DNA from: Cohnella rhizosphaerae | GTDB lineage: Bacteria > Bacillota > Bacilli > Paenibacillales > Paenibacillaceae | Assembly (NCBI RefSeq): GCF_029525575.1 | Contig: NZ_JAPDIA010000007.1 | Span: forward strand, 434,001-498,000 | Direction: 5' to 3' | DNA: 64,000 nt | In this document: positions 8,994 to 17,408 of the stretch, piece after piece | Layout: each line of letters opens with the position of its first letter | How positions within the stretch are numbered: position 1 is the first letter of the stretch | Notes under the pieces: generated by a model | What the model saw: the letters and a program-made list of their open reading frames with translations, nothing else | What the model was told of the DNA's origin: nothing | Databases searched by the model: none | Translations under genes and position numbers: made by a program

Positions 8994-9720
8994 ATGTTTT
9001 CTCCCTTCCTTAAAAAGAAGAACGGCGCGGAGCAGCGGCCTTCGCGCGAAGAAATAGACTTGAGGAAGGAAGCGCCGGAAGCGCCGGTCGAGGGAACGGC
9101 CTTCGCGACGGGGGGCGGGGGATGGCGAAGCGGCGCAGGACGCGGCATTAGTGCCTAGGAGCCATATGGACAAAAGGTCGCTCGATCTGATTTTTGCCGT
9201 CGAACAGATGATCAAGGAAAAGCAGCACGTCGAGATGAGCCATCGGGATCTGGAGGACCGGCTCAGTCATGCCAACGGCCAGACCGACCGCCTGAACCGG
9301 GACCTCAGAAACTTGGGCAAGGTCATCGAGGAGCGCGAAAAAAGCATTCAGGAGCTGGAACGGCGATTGGGCGACAAGAACCTGAAGGTCGATCAGATGA
9401 TGGAGGATTACCGGGAGCTGCAGGCGGCGCTGACCGGCGAGATCGAGGAGCTCAAGGGCATGCTCGAGCTCGAACGGCAGAACTACGCGGGCTTGCTCCA
9501 GAAGTACAACGCCACCTCCGCGGAGAAAAACAAAAAGATCGGCGAGCTCGAGGAAAAGAGCGAACGGCTGGAGTCGGAGCTCGCCCAGATGAAGCAAAAA
9601 TTCGACGCCCTGCGCCAGGAAAAGACGCATTTGCTGACGATCGTGAACGACTTCACCAACCGGCTGACGTCTCCGTTCGGCTCGAACCAGGGCCGGACGG
9701 ACGGCGTCTCCGCCGACTAA
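8994..9720 (+). CDS. Coiled-coil protein of unknown function (frameshift in a G-run)
   Basis: Translation from ATG 8994 (after AAAAAGGTG) gives MFSPFLKKKNGAEQRPSREE and hits a stop after the G-rich stretch 9110-9121. One base fewer joins it in frame to the body that ends at 9720. The joined product is about 241 aa. From about residue 60 it is one long charged coiled coil (ELERRLGDKN, LEEKSERLESELAQMKQK) with a short serine- and threonine-rich tail. No membrane segment or catalytic motif is visible. The next gene is a membrane-bound polysaccharide deacetylase 42 nt downstream, so the two may be co-transcribed. I do not recognise a specific family. Confidence 0.7.
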
Positions 9721-9762
9721 GGCTATTACAATCGGGACCGGGAGCAGAAGGGCGAAGACGGC

Positions 9763-11082
9763 ATGGAGACTTACAGCATACAGGTAATGGAGCTGCTGTC
9801 GCTCGGGCGAACCGAGGACGGCAGGAATCGCATGGTGATCGCCGTGTCCCGCGAAGACGGGCAGCATACCTACGCGATCGATATCGACGAGCTTACTTTT
9901 TCGGAACTGGAAGCGTTGCGGCCGTTGGACGGCGGCAGGGCGAGGCTCTCGCCGTATCCCAAGTGGGATCCGTACAGGCAAACTTATTATAGCGCGCTGG
10001 TCAGGATGACGAGCGCGTTGCAGGACACGCTGTATTTCGCTTGCAGCGAGGCGTATCTGGCGCAGATTCGCCTGATTCGGCAGGGCGAGCCTTCGCTCCT
10101 CGCGCCGGGCGGAGCAGGCGGGAAGATCGCCCGGGAGCTGCCTGCCCGGAGCCGATGGACGCTGCCGCGGAAGCTTGCGGCGTACGGTCCGCGGCTGTCG
10201 GCGCTGCTCCTCCTGCTGCTATGCGGAGCGGCGATCTTCCTCTATGTGTCCGCCGGCGGCAGGGCGGATGCGCTGCCCGGCGCCGAGACGAAGCCGGCCG
10301 GCGCTGCGGAGACGAGCGCTCCGGTCGAGCCCGTCAAGCCGGTCGCCGCGCGGGACGACGTCAAGGAAGCGGCCGTCCATGCGGACGTCCGCGCAGACGC
10401 GCACGAGGCGGCCCCTGCAGAGGCCGCCGCGATTCCCGACAAGCAGGCGGCGCCGGCGCAAGCCTCGCTTCAGCAGGGCGCCAAGGCAGCCGGATACGTC
10501 GTCGTGGACATCGACGCGAAGAAGAAGTTTTTCGGACTGCCCAAAGACGAGGTCGCCCTGACCTTCGATGACGGGCCTTCCCCGCTTACGAAGAAGATCG
10601 TGGATATTTTGACCGCGCACAAGATCGCGGCGACGTTCCTGTTCGTCGGGAAAAACGCGGAGCGCCATCCGGAAGGCGTGGTCTACGCGCACGAGCATGG
10701 CATGTCTGTCGGGAATCACTCGTGGGATCACAGCGTGCTTACCAAGGCTTCGGCGAAGGACCGGAGCAAAAACCTGTCCATGACGAGCAGCCTGCTGGAG
10801 TCGTTGACCGGCGAGAAGGTGACCCTGTTCCGGCCGCCTTACGGCGCCGTCGACGACGCGCTCGTCTCCGCGGCCGCGAAGGAGCGGATGAAGACGCTCC
10901 TGTGGAACCGCGATCCGGAAGACTGGAACGCCAAAAGCGCCGACGACATCATCCGGTACTTCAAGGAGATCGAGGCGGCCGGCGGCGTGTACGTGATGCA
11001 CGAAGACCAGCATACGGTAGAAGCCTTGCCCGCCATCATCGAATATCTTAAAAAAGAAGGATTTAAAATTCGTTGTTTTTAA
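9763..11082 (+). CDS. Membrane-anchored polysaccharide deacetylase (NodB domain)
   Basis: 439 aa. A cytoplasmic N-terminal domain of about 140 residues (METYSIQVMELLSLGRTEDG) has no clear family. A single membrane helix (about 145-165) and an Ala/Pro-rich linker follow, then a NodB homology domain (about 260-439). Its CE4 motifs are complete: TFDDGPS (about 265, catalytic Asp and metal Asp), NHSWDH (about 317-322, metal histidines), RPPYG (about 356) and a late MHE. This class deacetylates peptidoglycan or other GlcNAc polymers outside the membrane. The N-terminal extension is unusual and may be regulatory. It follows the coiled-coil gene and is closed by a strong terminator. Confidence 0.93.
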   Translation: METYSIQVMELLSLGRTEDGRNRMVIAVSREDGQHTYAIDIDELTFSELEALRPLDGGRARLSPYPKWDPYRQTYYSALVRMTSALQDTLYFACSEAYLAQIRLIRQGEPSLLAPGGAGGKIARELPARSRWTLPRKLAAYGPRLSALLLLLLCGAAIFLYVSAGGRADALPGAETKPAGAAETSAPVEPVKPVAARDDVKEAAVHADVRADAHEAAPAEAAAIPDKQAAPAQASLQQGAKAAGYVVVDIDAKKKFFGLPKDEVALTFDDGPSPLTKKIVDILTAHKIAATFLFVGKNAERHPEGVVYAHEHGMSVGNHSWDHSVLTKASAKDRSKNLSMTSSLLESLTGEKVTLFRPPYGAVDDALVSAAAKERMKTLLWNRDPEDWNAKSADDIIRYFKEIEAAGGVYVMHEDQHTVEALPAIIEYLKKEGFKIRCF

Positions 11083-11101
11083 ATAAGGCGCTGGCGAAAA
11101 G

Positions 11102-11128
11102 AACGGCTTCCTCGCGGAAGCCGTTTTT
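11102..11128 (+). terminator. Intrinsic terminator after the deacetylase
   Basis: AACGGCTTCC (11102-11111) and GGAAGCCGTT (11116-11125) form a perfect 10-bp stem with a TCGC loop, followed by T residues. Confidence 0.93.
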
Positions 11129-11161
11129 GCCGTGGGCCCGACGAGCGGCTTGGCAAGCGGC

Positions 11162-11815
11162 CTAATGAAGCGCGCTCGTCTCTGTTCGCTGCCGGTTCGG
11201 GACGGTCCGCCGTACGACCCATTCCGCGATTGCGGCGAGGAGCAGGATCGTGACATAGACGCTGACGGCATATGCCGTCTTGTAAGGCATGCCGAACGTA
11301 CGCGTCAACACCGTCTCGATCAGATGGATGGACAGGTTGGTGAAGCAGAACGCATAGCTGCGAATCATCCACCGGCGATGACGGTCGACTTGCTTGCGCC
11401 GGATCGTCACGAGCGCGGCGAGCGTCACGGCGATCCAGAGCATGTTCAGCAGGTTAAAAGCCATGGACACCGCACGGCCGCCGGTCGCGTAGGGCGCCAT
11501 GTAACCCGATGTCGCGACGACGATAAGCACGCTGGCGAGATACAAATACCCGGCCGCCCGATGGCGGGTTCTGCGCTCGCTTGGCGGACGGCCCGCGAAG
11601 TTCAGCGCGCCGGCCAGCAGCGCCAGACAGGCGAACGCGATATGGACATCCAATACGCGCAGCCATGCCGTCAGCCGCAGCGGACGCGCCAGATCGGTCT
11701 TGTGAGCGAGGAAGGCGGCGAACTGCGGATCGAAGACGAGCCGGTTCAGAATCGTCCAGACGACGAAGCCGATCGCGACGATAACGACGGCGCGAAGCGA
11801 GGCCTTAGCGTTCAT
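11162..11815 (-). CDS. DUF2306-like multi-pass membrane protein
   Basis: 217 aa from the ATG at 11815. Six to seven hydrophobic helices are visible, with the conserved features of the DUF2306 group: an early AWLRVLDVHIAFACLALLAG, RTRHRAAGYLYL with histidine, DRHRRWMIRSYA and LSIHLIETVL. Histidines at helix ends suggest heme or metal ligation, but this is inference. The start codon overlaps the end of a 43-codon gene immediately upstream (11805-11936), so translation is probably coupled. The longer upstream in-frame extension is low-complexity and unlikely. Confidence 0.8.
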   Translation of the reverse strand: MNAKASLRAVVIVAIGFVVWTILNRLVFDPQFAAFLAHKTDLARPLRLTAWLRVLDVHIAFACLALLAGALNFAGRPPSERRTRHRAAGYLYLASVLIVVATSGYMAPYATGGRAVSMAFNLLNMLWIAVTLAALVTIRRKQVDRHRRWMIRSYAFCFTNLSIHLIETVLTRTFGMPYKTAYAVSVYVTILLLAAIAEWVVRRTVPNRQRTETSALH

Positions 11816-11936
11816 CGCGGCGCCTGCGGAAGCCGCGCCCATCGCGAAGCCGCGCGAATCTGAAGATGACGAAGACGAGGAGGGAGGCCCCGAACCAGAG
11901 ATTGGCCGTGAGCAGAAGTTGACCGTGAAACGACAT
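11805..11936 (-). CDS. 43-aa single-pass membrane protein coupled to the DUF2306 gene
   Basis: A small ORF starting at 11936 has AAAGGAG (11945-11951 on the minus strand) at 8 nt and encodes MSFHGQLLLTANLWFGASLL, then a hydrophobic VFVIF segment and a very basic tail (RRRRDER). Its stop overlaps the first codons of the DUF2306 gene. Perfect ribosome binding site, good topology and coupling support it as real. Its role may be to assist or regulate the larger partner. No family is known to me. Confidence 0.65.
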   Translation of the reverse strand: MSFHGQLLLTANLWFGASLLVFVIFRFARLRDGRGFRRRRDER

Positions 11937-12157
11937 GCGAACCGCTCCTTTAATGGGTTTGGGCTAGCGGGATAAAGGCTAGCCGCTCGTTTAAGCTTAA
12001 TCGGGGCTTGTCTCGAAAGGGGACGTCCATTCGTCACGAAACCGTCAACGAACGATCACGATGTCGTCCGGAAGACGTTCGCCGGACCCGAAGTGCTATA
12101 CTGGCTATAACAATGAAAGGCCGCCGACTGCGGCCGGCGAAAAGGCGGGTATCGAAC

Positions 12158-12851
12158 ATGCGGCAGCGGACGATTCTGGTCGTGGACGATGACGAGAGCA
12201 TCGTAGAGCTGATGCGCGACTTTTTTGGAGAACGACGGATTTCGCGTGTCGACGGCACGCCACGCCGAGGAGGCGATGGCGCGGTTCCATGCGTCCGACG
12301 TCCATCTCATCCTGCTGGACATCATGATGCCGGGACAGGACGGCTTCGAGCTCTGCCGCAGCATCCGCGCGGTCAGCGGCGTGCCGATCCTGTTCCTCAG
12401 CGCGCGGGACGACGACATGCACAAGATCCGGGGCCTCGGGATCGGCGGCGACGATTACATCGTCAAGACGGCGTCTCCCAGCGAGATCGTCGCGCGGGTT
12501 AAGGCTGCGCTGCGGCGCGCCGAAGCGCCTCCGATGCATGCCGCGCCGCGGCTGCTCGACTTCGGCCGGCTGCAGATAGAACCGGCCAGCCGCGACGTGA
12601 AGGTCGACGGCGCCAGCGTGCCGCTGACGCCGAGGGAGTACGAACTGCTGCGGTTGCTGTGCGAGCGACCCGGCCAGGTGATCACTTACGAGCAGCTGCT
12701 CCGGCAATTTTGGGAAGGGATCGGCGACAAGCACACCGTTCGCGTCCATATCGCCCGGCTGCGGGAGAAGATCGAGCCCGATCCGGCCCGGCCCGGCTAT
12801 GTGGCGAACGTATGGGGCGTCGGGTACCGCTTCGAAGGCAAGCCCCGATGA
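12158..12851 (+). CDS. OmpR/PhoB-type response regulator (frameshift in T6)
   Basis: About 230 aa after joining across the T6 run at 12221-12226. The receiver begins RTILVVDDDESIVELM (acidic pocket), carries the phospho-acceptor Asp in HLILLDIMMPG (about residue 52) and the lysine in DYIVKTASP, where the usual Lys-Pro is Lys-Thr. The C-terminal winged helix is complete (LTPREYELLRLL, HTVRVHIARLREKI, GVGYRFE). An AAGGCGGG site precedes ATG 12158. Its stop overlaps the kinase start (ATGA at 12848-12851), so the pair is one operon. Target genes are unknown; the adjacent TetR cluster is only a neighbour. Confidence 0.88.
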
Positions 12852-13921
12852 GGCGCCTGCGGATTCGAAGCCTGCTGGCGCTCTCGCTGCTGGCGGTCCT
12901 GACGCTCGCCTGGACGGCGTACGCGATCGCCGCGATCGCAGATGCTGGCGGGCTTCATCTGGGAGAAGGGACGCCAAGCCGAACCGGCATTTGGATCGCG
13001 GCGCTGTCGGGCGTGCTGCTGATCGCTGCCTTCTTCGGATATGGCCTGCGCCGATGGATCGCGAAGCCGCTCGAGGCGATGGGGCGGAGCGCCCGGGAGA
13101 TCGCCGGCGGCGATCTGGACGTCGCCCTGCCCGAATCGCGGATCCGGGAGATCGCGGAGGTGCGGGACGGCTTCGAGGCGATGCTCGCCGGACTCCGGCA
13201 GTCGCTGGCGGAGCGGGAGGCGATGGAGGAGGAACGCCGATTTTTCATCGGGGCGATCGCTCACGACTTGCGTACGCCTTTGTTCGCGTTAAGAGGTTAT
13301 CTCGAGGGGTTGGAGCAAGGCATCGCCGCTTCGCCGGAGCAGGCGAAGAGATACGTCGCGGTATGTCAGGACAAGGCCGGCCAGTTGGACCGTCTCGTCT
13401 CGGATTTGTTCGCGTTCGCGAAGACGGAATATCCCCGCGCCGCGCTCGAAGGAGAGACGCTGGATCTGGCGGCCGAGGTTCGCCGCGCCGTCGAAGGCGC
13501 GCGCGGCGCCGCGCAAGCGAAGGGCGCTTCGATCGTAGCGGAGCTGCCGCGCGCCGGTTCTTGCGCCGTGCGCGGCGATGCCCATCAGCTCTCCCGCGCC
13601 TTCGGCAATCTGTTGGACAACGCGGTGAGACACGCCCCGCAGCATGGGGCCGTCGTCGTGCGCTGCGAGACGGAGGGCGACCGCGTCATCGTCATCGTCA
13701 GGGACACGGGCGCCGGATTCGCCCCCGCGGACCTCGGACGGGCTTTCGAGCCCCTGTACCGGGGCGAGTCGTCTCGCAGCCGGGATACGGGGGGAGCGGG
13801 TCTTGGATTGGCGATCGCGCGGCGCATCTTTCGCGCGCACGGCGGCGACCTGACGGCGGCCAACCGGCCGGAGGGCGGAGCGGAGCTGCGCGGCTGGATG
13901 CCCATTGAGAACGATCGGTAA
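12848..13921 (+). CDS. Sensor histidine kinase
   Basis: 357 aa. Two membrane helices (about 7-30 and 53-73) enclose a very short outer loop of about 22 residues, so it likely senses in the membrane or through a partner. HAMP (RRWIAKPLEAMGRSAREIAG), HisKA with the H-box IGAIAHDLRTPL and a HATPase domain (NLLDNAVRHAP, DTGAGFAP, GGAGLGLAIA) are complete. It overlaps the response-regulator gene by four bases. Short-loop sensors of this kind often respond to envelope stress or antimicrobial peptides, but nothing in the neighbourhood confirms that here. Confidence 0.93.
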   Translation: MRRLRIRSLLALSLLAVLTLAWTAYAIAAIADAGGLHLGEGTPSRTGIWIAALSGVLLIAAFFGYGLRRWIAKPLEAMGRSAREIAGGDLDVALPESRIREIAEVRDGFEAMLAGLRQSLAEREAMEEERRFFIGAIAHDLRTPLFALRGYLEGLEQGIAASPEQAKRYVAVCQDKAGQLDRLVSDLFAFAKTEYPRAALEGETLDLAAEVRRAVEGARGAAQAKGASIVAELPRAGSCAVRGDAHQLSRAFGNLLDNAVRHAPQHGAVVVRCETEGDRVIVIVRDTGAGFAPADLGRAFEPLYRGESSRSRDTGGAGLGLAIARRIFRAHGGDLTAANRPEGGAELRGWMPIENDR

Positions 13922-13927
13922 AAATAA

Positions 13928-13959
13928 TTCTTTACTGATCGTTCTCGATATGCTAATCT
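13928..13959 (+). promoter_or_regulatory. Promoter/operator of the STAS-domain gene
   Basis: TTTACT (13931-13936) and TAATCT (13954-13959) are 17 bp apart. The spacer carries GATCGTTCTC, which is the inverted mate of GAGAACGATC at 13907-13916. The block TTCTTTAC-G-TCGTTCTCGA-ATGCTA is shared with the TetR gene promoter at 14530-14561. A further half-conserved site, GAATGATCGTTC, lies at 14005-14016. Confidence 0.75.
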
Positions 13960-14054
13960 GTGTTCAGCAGCAACGACGCGGAACGTCAATCGGTCTTCAT
14001 TTGAGAATGATCGTTCCCGTTCGATCCGCAAAATGAGACGAGGAGTTGGACGGC

Positions 14055-14471
14055 ATGCGTTACTTTGAATCGAAGCACGGCAAGGTCTCTTGGGACGACG
14101 AGCTGCGGAGCGTCGTCATCGAGTGGAAGGGATTCGCGTACGGCGAGGAATTTCAGACGATTCTGCTCAAGGGCGCGGATCTGCTGAAGCTGCGATACGG
14201 CAGCAAGGTGCTGATGGATACGCGCGAGGGCTCGGCGATCAAGGCGGAGGACAAGGCGTGGATCGCCGAGTTTTTTGTCCGGCGCGCCTACGAGAGCGGG
14301 CTTCGCCATCTGGCCATGCTCGAGCCGCACAGCGCGATCGCCAGGATGAGCGTGAATCGCACGGTCGAAGGTCTCGGCACGCTGCCTTACCGGCAAGAGA
14401 GCTTCGAGGACCGGGACGAAGCCGTCCGCTGGCTGTCGGCACAGGGGCGGGAGCTGCGCGCGATCGGTTGA
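14055..14471 (+). CDS. STAS/SpoIIAA-like domain protein
   Basis: 138 aa. The alternating strand/helix pattern, with VVIEWKGFAYGEEFQTILLKGADLL and KVLMDTREG, fits the single-domain STAS/SpoIIAA-like family (SEC14-related fold). Members are small soluble proteins of largely unknown role. I use ATG 14055, about 10 nt after GACGAGGAG; a TTG at 14046 is possible but too close. Its promoter shares a 28-bp block with that of the TetR gene downstream, so the two are probably controlled together. Confidence 0.75.
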   Translation: MRYFESKHGKVSWDDELRSVVIEWKGFAYGEEFQTILLKGADLLKLRYGSKVLMDTREGSAIKAEDKAWIAEFFVRRAYESGLRHLAMLEPHSAIARMSVNRTVEGLGTLPYRQESFEDRDEAVRWLSAQGRELRAIG

Positions 14472-14529
14472 CGGTCTTTGCGCAGGCATTTTCCCGACAG
14501 ACGCGCCACAAGTTCGTTTGTCGCGAACA

Positions 14530-14561
14530 TTCTTTACCGTTCGTTCTCGAAATGCTATGAT
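14530..14561 (+). promoter_or_regulatory. Promoter/operator of the TetR gene
   Basis: TTTACC (14533-14538) and TATGAT (14556-14561) have the ideal 17-bp spacing. CGTTCGTTCTCG in the spacer matches the block upstream of the STAS gene and the GAACGATCGTTC palindrome at 15190, consistent with autoregulation by the encoded TetR protein. Confidence 0.8.
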
Positions 14562-14582
14562 GGGGGTCGGGAGGGAATTCCA

Positions 14583-15161
14583 ATGGCTAGAAGCAAAGAG
14601 TTCGAAGAAGCCGCCGTCCTGGAAAAAGCGATGAAGCTGTTCTGGGAGCAGGGCTACGAAAAAACGTCGCTGAACGATCTCGTCGAGCATATGGGCATTC
14701 ACCGCCGAAGCCTTTACGATACGTTTACCGACAAGCACACCTTGTTCCTCAAGGCGCTGGAGCGGTTCGAAGACCGCATCGGCAGCCGGCTGGCGGCCGG
14801 CGTCAAGCAGTCCGGCTCGGCCGGAGAAGCGCTGCGATTCGTCTTCGGCTTCATCATCCACGGCGAGGAAGACGCGCCTGCCGGCTGCATGCTCGTGAAT
14901 TCGGCCGCAGAGCTGGCGCTGCGGGACGCGGAGGTGGACGCGAAAGCCCGCGAAGCGTTCGCCGGGACGGAGCGGCTGCTGGCGGAGATCGTCGCATGGG
15001 GACAGGAGAGCGGGGAGTTCGCCAAGCGGTACGGCGCCTCGGAGCTCGCCGAATATTTGCACAATGCGTTGACGGGACTTCGCGTCATGACGCGGACGAC
15101 GGTCGCGAAGGAGAAGCTCGAACGAACCGCCGCACTGACGATGCGCATTCTGGAGCCTTAA
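14583..15161 (+). CDS. TetR/AcrR-family regulator
   Basis: 192 aa. The N-terminal helix-turn-helix is clear (AMKLFWEQGYEKTSLNDLVE, HMGIHRRSLYDTFTDKHTLF), typical of the subfamily that represses neighbouring oxidoreductase genes and often responds to quinones or electrophiles. The C-terminal ligand domain contains GCMLVNSAAELA with a cysteine that could be redox-active; this is inference. The start ATG 14583 follows GGAGGGAA (14570-14577). It is flanked by the STAS gene and an NAD(P)H oxidoreductase, and both have GAACGATCGTTC-like sites. Confidence 0.92.
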   Translation: MARSKEFEEAAVLEKAMKLFWEQGYEKTSLNDLVEHMGIHRRSLYDTFTDKHTLFLKALERFEDRIGSRLAAGVKQSGSAGEALRFVFGFIIHGEEDAPAGCMLVNSAAELALRDAEVDAKAREAFAGTERLLAEIVAWGQESGEFAKRYGASELAEYLHNALTGLRVMTRTTVAKEKLERTAALTMRILEP

Positions 15162-15189
15162 GCGCATCGCCCTTTTTTTCAACATAGTA

Positions 15190-15201
15190 GAACGATCGTT
15201 C
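15190..15201. promoter_or_regulatory. TetR operator palindrome
   Basis: GAACGATCGTTC is a perfect 12-bp palindrome 30 nt before the oxidoreductase start. Related sequences occur at the other two promoters of this cluster (13907-13946, 14005-14016, 14540-14550). Confidence 0.75.
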
Positions 15202-15230
15202 CCAATAATTCGCCTCGAAGGAGCATGACT

Positions 15231-15791
15231 ATGAAAACATTGATTGTCGTCGCGCATCCGGATTTGAATCGATCGCGAATCAACCGGGCCTGGGCCGAGC
15301 GCTTGACGCGGTTGCCGGATACGACCGTGCACGAACTGTATCGGACTTATCCCGACCGCCGGATCGACGTTCGCCGCGAGCAGGCGTTGCTGGACGCCCA
15401 CGACCGCATCGTTTTTCAATATCCGCTCTACTGGTACAGTACGCCTCCGCTGCTCAAGCAGTGGTTCGACGAAGTGCTGGAGCGGGGCTGGGCGTTCGGA
15501 CCGGGCGGCGAGCATCTGAAGGGCAAGGAGATCGGCATCGCGATCTCGACGGCGGGGACGGCGGATTCGTATCGGCCCGGCGGATCCAATCTGTTCACGA
15601 TCAGGGATATCGCGAGACCGGTCGAGGCGCTTGCGAACTATGTGGGCGCGCACTATCTGCCGCCCTTCGCGATGCATCACGCAAGGGATGCGACGGACGA
15701 ACAACTGGCCGAGAGCGCAGCCGCGTACGTTCGTCACCTGGCGACCGCTCGTCGCGTCTCTGCGGCGGACCTCGTTGCAAGCAACGGGTAA
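15231..15791 (+). CDS. Flavodoxin-fold NAD(P)H oxidoreductase (quinone reductase type)
   Basis: 186 aa. MKTLIVVAHPDLNRSRINRA, FQYPLYWYSTPPLLKQWFDE and GGEHLKGKEIGIAISTAGT are signatures of the KefF/YwrO/MdaB flavodoxin-fold family, which uses FMN or FAD to reduce quinones by two electrons. ATG 15231 is favoured over ATG 15225 because GAAGGAGC ends at 15223. A TetR operator sits just upstream, so the gene is presumably de-repressed by an inducing electrophile. The SDR gene follows after 123 bp, which contain a tandem copy of GGGACAACGAATATC (15832-15856). Confidence 0.9.
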   Translation: MKTLIVVAHPDLNRSRINRAWAERLTRLPDTTVHELYRTYPDRRIDVRREQALLDAHDRIVFQYPLYWYSTPPLLKQWFDEVLERGWAFGPGGEHLKGKEIGIAISTAGTADSYRPGGSNLFTIRDIARPVEALANYVGAHYLPPFAMHHARDATDEQLAESAAAYVRHLATARRVSAADLVASNG

Positions 15792-15914
15792 CGAGCGGCG
15801 GCAATAATAAGGCAGCGGGATCAAGGGGACAACGAATATCGGGACAACGAATATCGGACTAAGAGGCAACGGTTTTTCGCTGGATATCGAACCTATACGA
15901 GGAGGCATTTTATC

Positions 15915-16631
15915 ATGGCAAACCACGACAAAATCGCGTTAATAACCGGAGCAAGCGGCGGAATCGGACTTGAGGTCGCCCGGCAGCTGGGCCGCCAGGG
16001 CATCACGGTGCTGGTATCGGCGCGCACGATCGGCGCTGCCGGGAAGGCCGCGGCCGAGCTGCGCCTGGAAGGCATTCAGGCCGAAGGCGTCGAGCTCGAG
16101 GTGACCAATGCCGCGCATATCGCGGAGCTGGCCCGGTATATCGAGCAGCAATACGGCCGGTTGGACATATTGGTCAATAACGCGGGCATCTGGGCGGAAA
16201 GCGGCCCGTACGAGGGCGATGCGTTCAGAGATACGTTCGAGGTGAACACGTTCGCGCCGTTCCTGATCACGGAGACGCTCATGCCGCTTCTGCTCAAGAG
16301 CGAGGCGGGCCGCATCGTGAACCAGAGCAGCGCGCTCGGCTCGATTCATTTCATCCTGAACAACGAACTTGCGCAGCGGATCGCCACCCCGGCCTACGCG
16401 GCCTCGAAGGCGGCCCTCAATATGCTGACGGCATACTGGTCGCAGCGATCGAAGGGCACGAACCTGAAGGTCAATTCCGTTCATCCGGGTCTGGTGAAGA
16501 CGCGCATGGGCGGCGACAAGGCGGAGCTGACCGCGGAGGAAGGCGCGCTTACGGCCGTTCGCCTGGCGACGCTGCCCGAAGACGGGCCGACGGGCGGGTT
16601 TTACTACATGGACAGCGAGCTTCCCTGGTAA
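15915..16631 (+). CDS. Short-chain dehydrogenase/reductase (SDR)
   Basis: 238 aa. The nucleotide-binding motif TGASGGIG is near the N-terminus, followed by NNAG (about 87-90), the catalytic serine in NQSSALGS and the catalytic pair YAASK (about 158-162). It is a classical SDR in the carbonyl-reductase-like group that is often found beside TetR-controlled quinone reductases. RBS AGGAGG (15899-15904) precedes ATG 15915. It probably belongs to the TetR regulon with the preceding gene. Confidence 0.93.
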   Translation: MANHDKIALITGASGGIGLEVARQLGRQGITVLVSARTIGAAGKAAAELRLEGIQAEGVELEVTNAAHIAELARYIEQQYGRLDILVNNAGIWAESGPYEGDAFRDTFEVNTFAPFLITETLMPLLLKSEAGRIVNQSSALGSIHFILNNELAQRIATPAYAASKAALNMLTAYWSQRSKGTNLKVNSVHPGLVKTRMGGDKAELTAEEGALTAVRLATLPEDGPTGGFYYMDSELPW

Positions 16632-16671
16632 TGAAGCCTGAGCGCGGAATGCTTCCAGGCTAACATTCAGT

Positions 16672-16702
16672 TTGCACGTGACGCAGCGTCAGGTTTTATA
16701 CT
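16672..16702 (+). promoter_or_regulatory. MerR-type promoter with 19-bp spacer
   Basis: TTGCAC (16672-16677) and TATACT (16697-16702) are separated by 19 bp, the overlong spacing that MerR-family activators correct by DNA distortion. The spacer holds a perfect palindrome, TGACGCAGCGTCA (16679-16691). No merR gene lies nearby. A second arm GCTGCGTC at 16705-16712 could pair with GACGCAGC. Confidence 0.85.
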
Positions 16703-16748
16703 GAAGCTGCGTCTTTTGCTGCGCGCAAGACCAAAGGAGGAATCCAGA

Positions 16749-17229
16749 ATGAACGAAGCGGAGAATGAACTGGCGACGTCGCGCGATTATCGTTTCCCGA
16801 GGGCGCTTGTGTACGAGGCCTGGACGACACCCGAATGGCTTGCAAGGTGGTGGGGGCCGAAGGGATTTACGAACACGTTCGACGTGTGCGACATCACACC
16901 TGGCGGCGAGTGGCGCTTCACCATGCATGGGCCGGACGGCAAAACCTACCCGAATGTCAGCGCGTTTGTCGAAGTCGTGCCCCAGGAACGCATCGTAATT
17001 GATCATCTGTCGGGCCATCAATTCAGGGTAACTGCCACGTTCGAGTCGATTGCGGACGGGGGGCACGCGGGTCACGTTCAACCAGCGCTTTAAGCTGAAG
17101 CGGGCGTTCGAGCAGGCCAAGCCTTACTGTATCGAGGGCAATGAGCAGAATCTCGACCGACTGGGCGAGCTGCTGGAGGAGCTTGCTCAGAGGATTTCCG
17201 CCCCACCAACCGATAAGCCGTCAATCTAG
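16749..17229 (+). CDS. AHSA1/SRPBCC-domain protein (frameshift in G6)
   Basis: About 159 aa after joining across G6 (17059-17064). The N-terminal part (SRDYRFPRALVYEAWTTPEW, LARWWGPKGFTNTF) and GGEWRFTMHGPDG are textbook AHSA1 patterns. After the break the protein resumes as GTRVTFNQRFKLKRAFEQAK and ends with a helix typical of the fold (LDRLGELLEELA). The family binds hydrophobic ligands; a specific substrate is unknown. AAAGGAGG precedes ATG 16749. The MerR-type promoter upstream suggests induction by a hydrophobic drug-like ligand. A hairpin CCCTCCG/CGGAGGG (17317-17340) follows. Confidence 0.85.
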
Positions 17230-17408
17230 ATCGTATCGCCAGGCTGGGCTTGATGCTGCGCGAACAAACGGAGACAGGGCGCTGCCGGGGAATAATGCAC
17301 GATTCATGATAAACCCTCCGTTAGGATATAGACCGGAGGGGGACACGCGCGGTAAGCTGGTTTCAAGTTGCATGGCAGTTGCGCCAAGACGAACTTGAGG
17401 TGATACGC

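Noticed and set aside
9140-9168. LVPRSHM in the coiled-coil protein, similar to a thrombin-tag/NdeI junction of expression vectors
   Set aside because: The DNA differs from vector sequence and the flanks are normal chromosomal coding sequence, so it is chance.
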